A stretch of 6,702 nucleotides of DNA from SZUA-448 sp045627185 (lineage in GTDB: Bacteria > Bacillota > Clostridia > Lachnospirales > Lachnospiraceae). Where the stretch lies: contig JAZQNE010000049.1 of assembly GCA_045627185.1 (NCBI GenBank), forward strand, positions 1 to 6,702. The letters run 5' to 3'. This document shows, piece by piece, positions 6,584 to 6,702 of the stretch. Every line of letters starts with the position of its first letter. Within the stretch, counting starts at the first letter, position 1. The notes under the pieces were generated by a model, which made no database searches, was not told the origin of the DNA, and saw nothing but the letters and a program-made list of their open reading frames with translations. A program made the position numbers and the translations under genes.

Positions 6584-6702
6584 ATGAAAAAGTTTTTCGC
6601 ACTTTGTATGGTTCTACTTACAGGATTGTTATTATTCGGCTGTGGAAAAACACAGGACACTTCCGTATTAAGTGAAAAAAATGATACCTGTGAAGTCAGT
6701 GT
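6584..6702 (+). CDS. Lipoprotein, 5' part only (runs off the window)
   Basis: The first 39 codons of an open reading frame are present and no stop is reached. MKKF is followed by a hydrophobic stretch and a lipobox, LFGC, with the modified Cys at residue 20. The mature N-terminus, CGKTQDTSVLSEKNDT, is polar and likely a flexible tether, so the product is predicted to be a lipid-anchored protein on the outer face of the membrane. AAAGGGG at 6573-6579, four bases before ATG, supports the start. The hairpin upstream suggests a separate transcription unit, though read-through is possible. The functional domain lies beyond the window, so no role can be given. Confidence 0.85.
   Translation, partial: MKKFFALCMVLLTGLLLFGCGKTQDTSVLSEKNDTCEVS

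Overview
The window reads as part of a chromosome of a Gram-positive anaerobe of the Clostridia, probably a gut or rumen Lachnospiraceae/Oscillospiraceae-type organism. This is inferred from strong purine-rich ribosome binding sites, a lipobox-type lipoprotein, InlB (Listeria-Bacteroides type) B-repeats, and Cys/His modules of a kind common in clostridial surface proteins. Base composition is moderate by eye. No species-level marker is visible.

Layout, all on the plus strand: (1) positions 1-120 are a leader with a candidate promoter. (2) 121-846 encodes a membrane-tethered trypsin/HtrA-like serine protease of 241 residues, with His100, Asp131 and Ser196 and no PDZ domain. (3) 843-6455 encodes a giant single-pass membrane protein of 1870 residues. 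Its start overlaps the protease stop as ATGA, so the two genes are very likely translationally coupled. (4) 6456-6583 is a short intergenic region with a perfect 15-bp hairpin. (5) 6584 to the window end is the first 39 codons of a lipoprotein gene.

The giant protein has a short basic N-terminus, one membrane helix, and an outward-facing part of about 1840 residues. In order this contains an InlB-like repeat, an Ig-like segment, a duplicated beta module, a short helical stretch, a long Gly-rich region of amphipathic beta strands split by a Lys/Asp-rich linker, further beta domains with a helical insertion, InlB-like repeats, a two-unit Cys/His (zinc-ribbon-like) module, and two final InlB-like repeats. 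There is no LPXTG, SLH or dockerin ending. The most notable signal is the pairing of a tethered protease with this giant ectodomain, whose centre I cannot assign to a family. The two proteins probably act together outside the membrane, with the protease maturing, shedding or guarding its partner, but this is inference. No mobile element, CRISPR array, tRNA or rRNA was seen.
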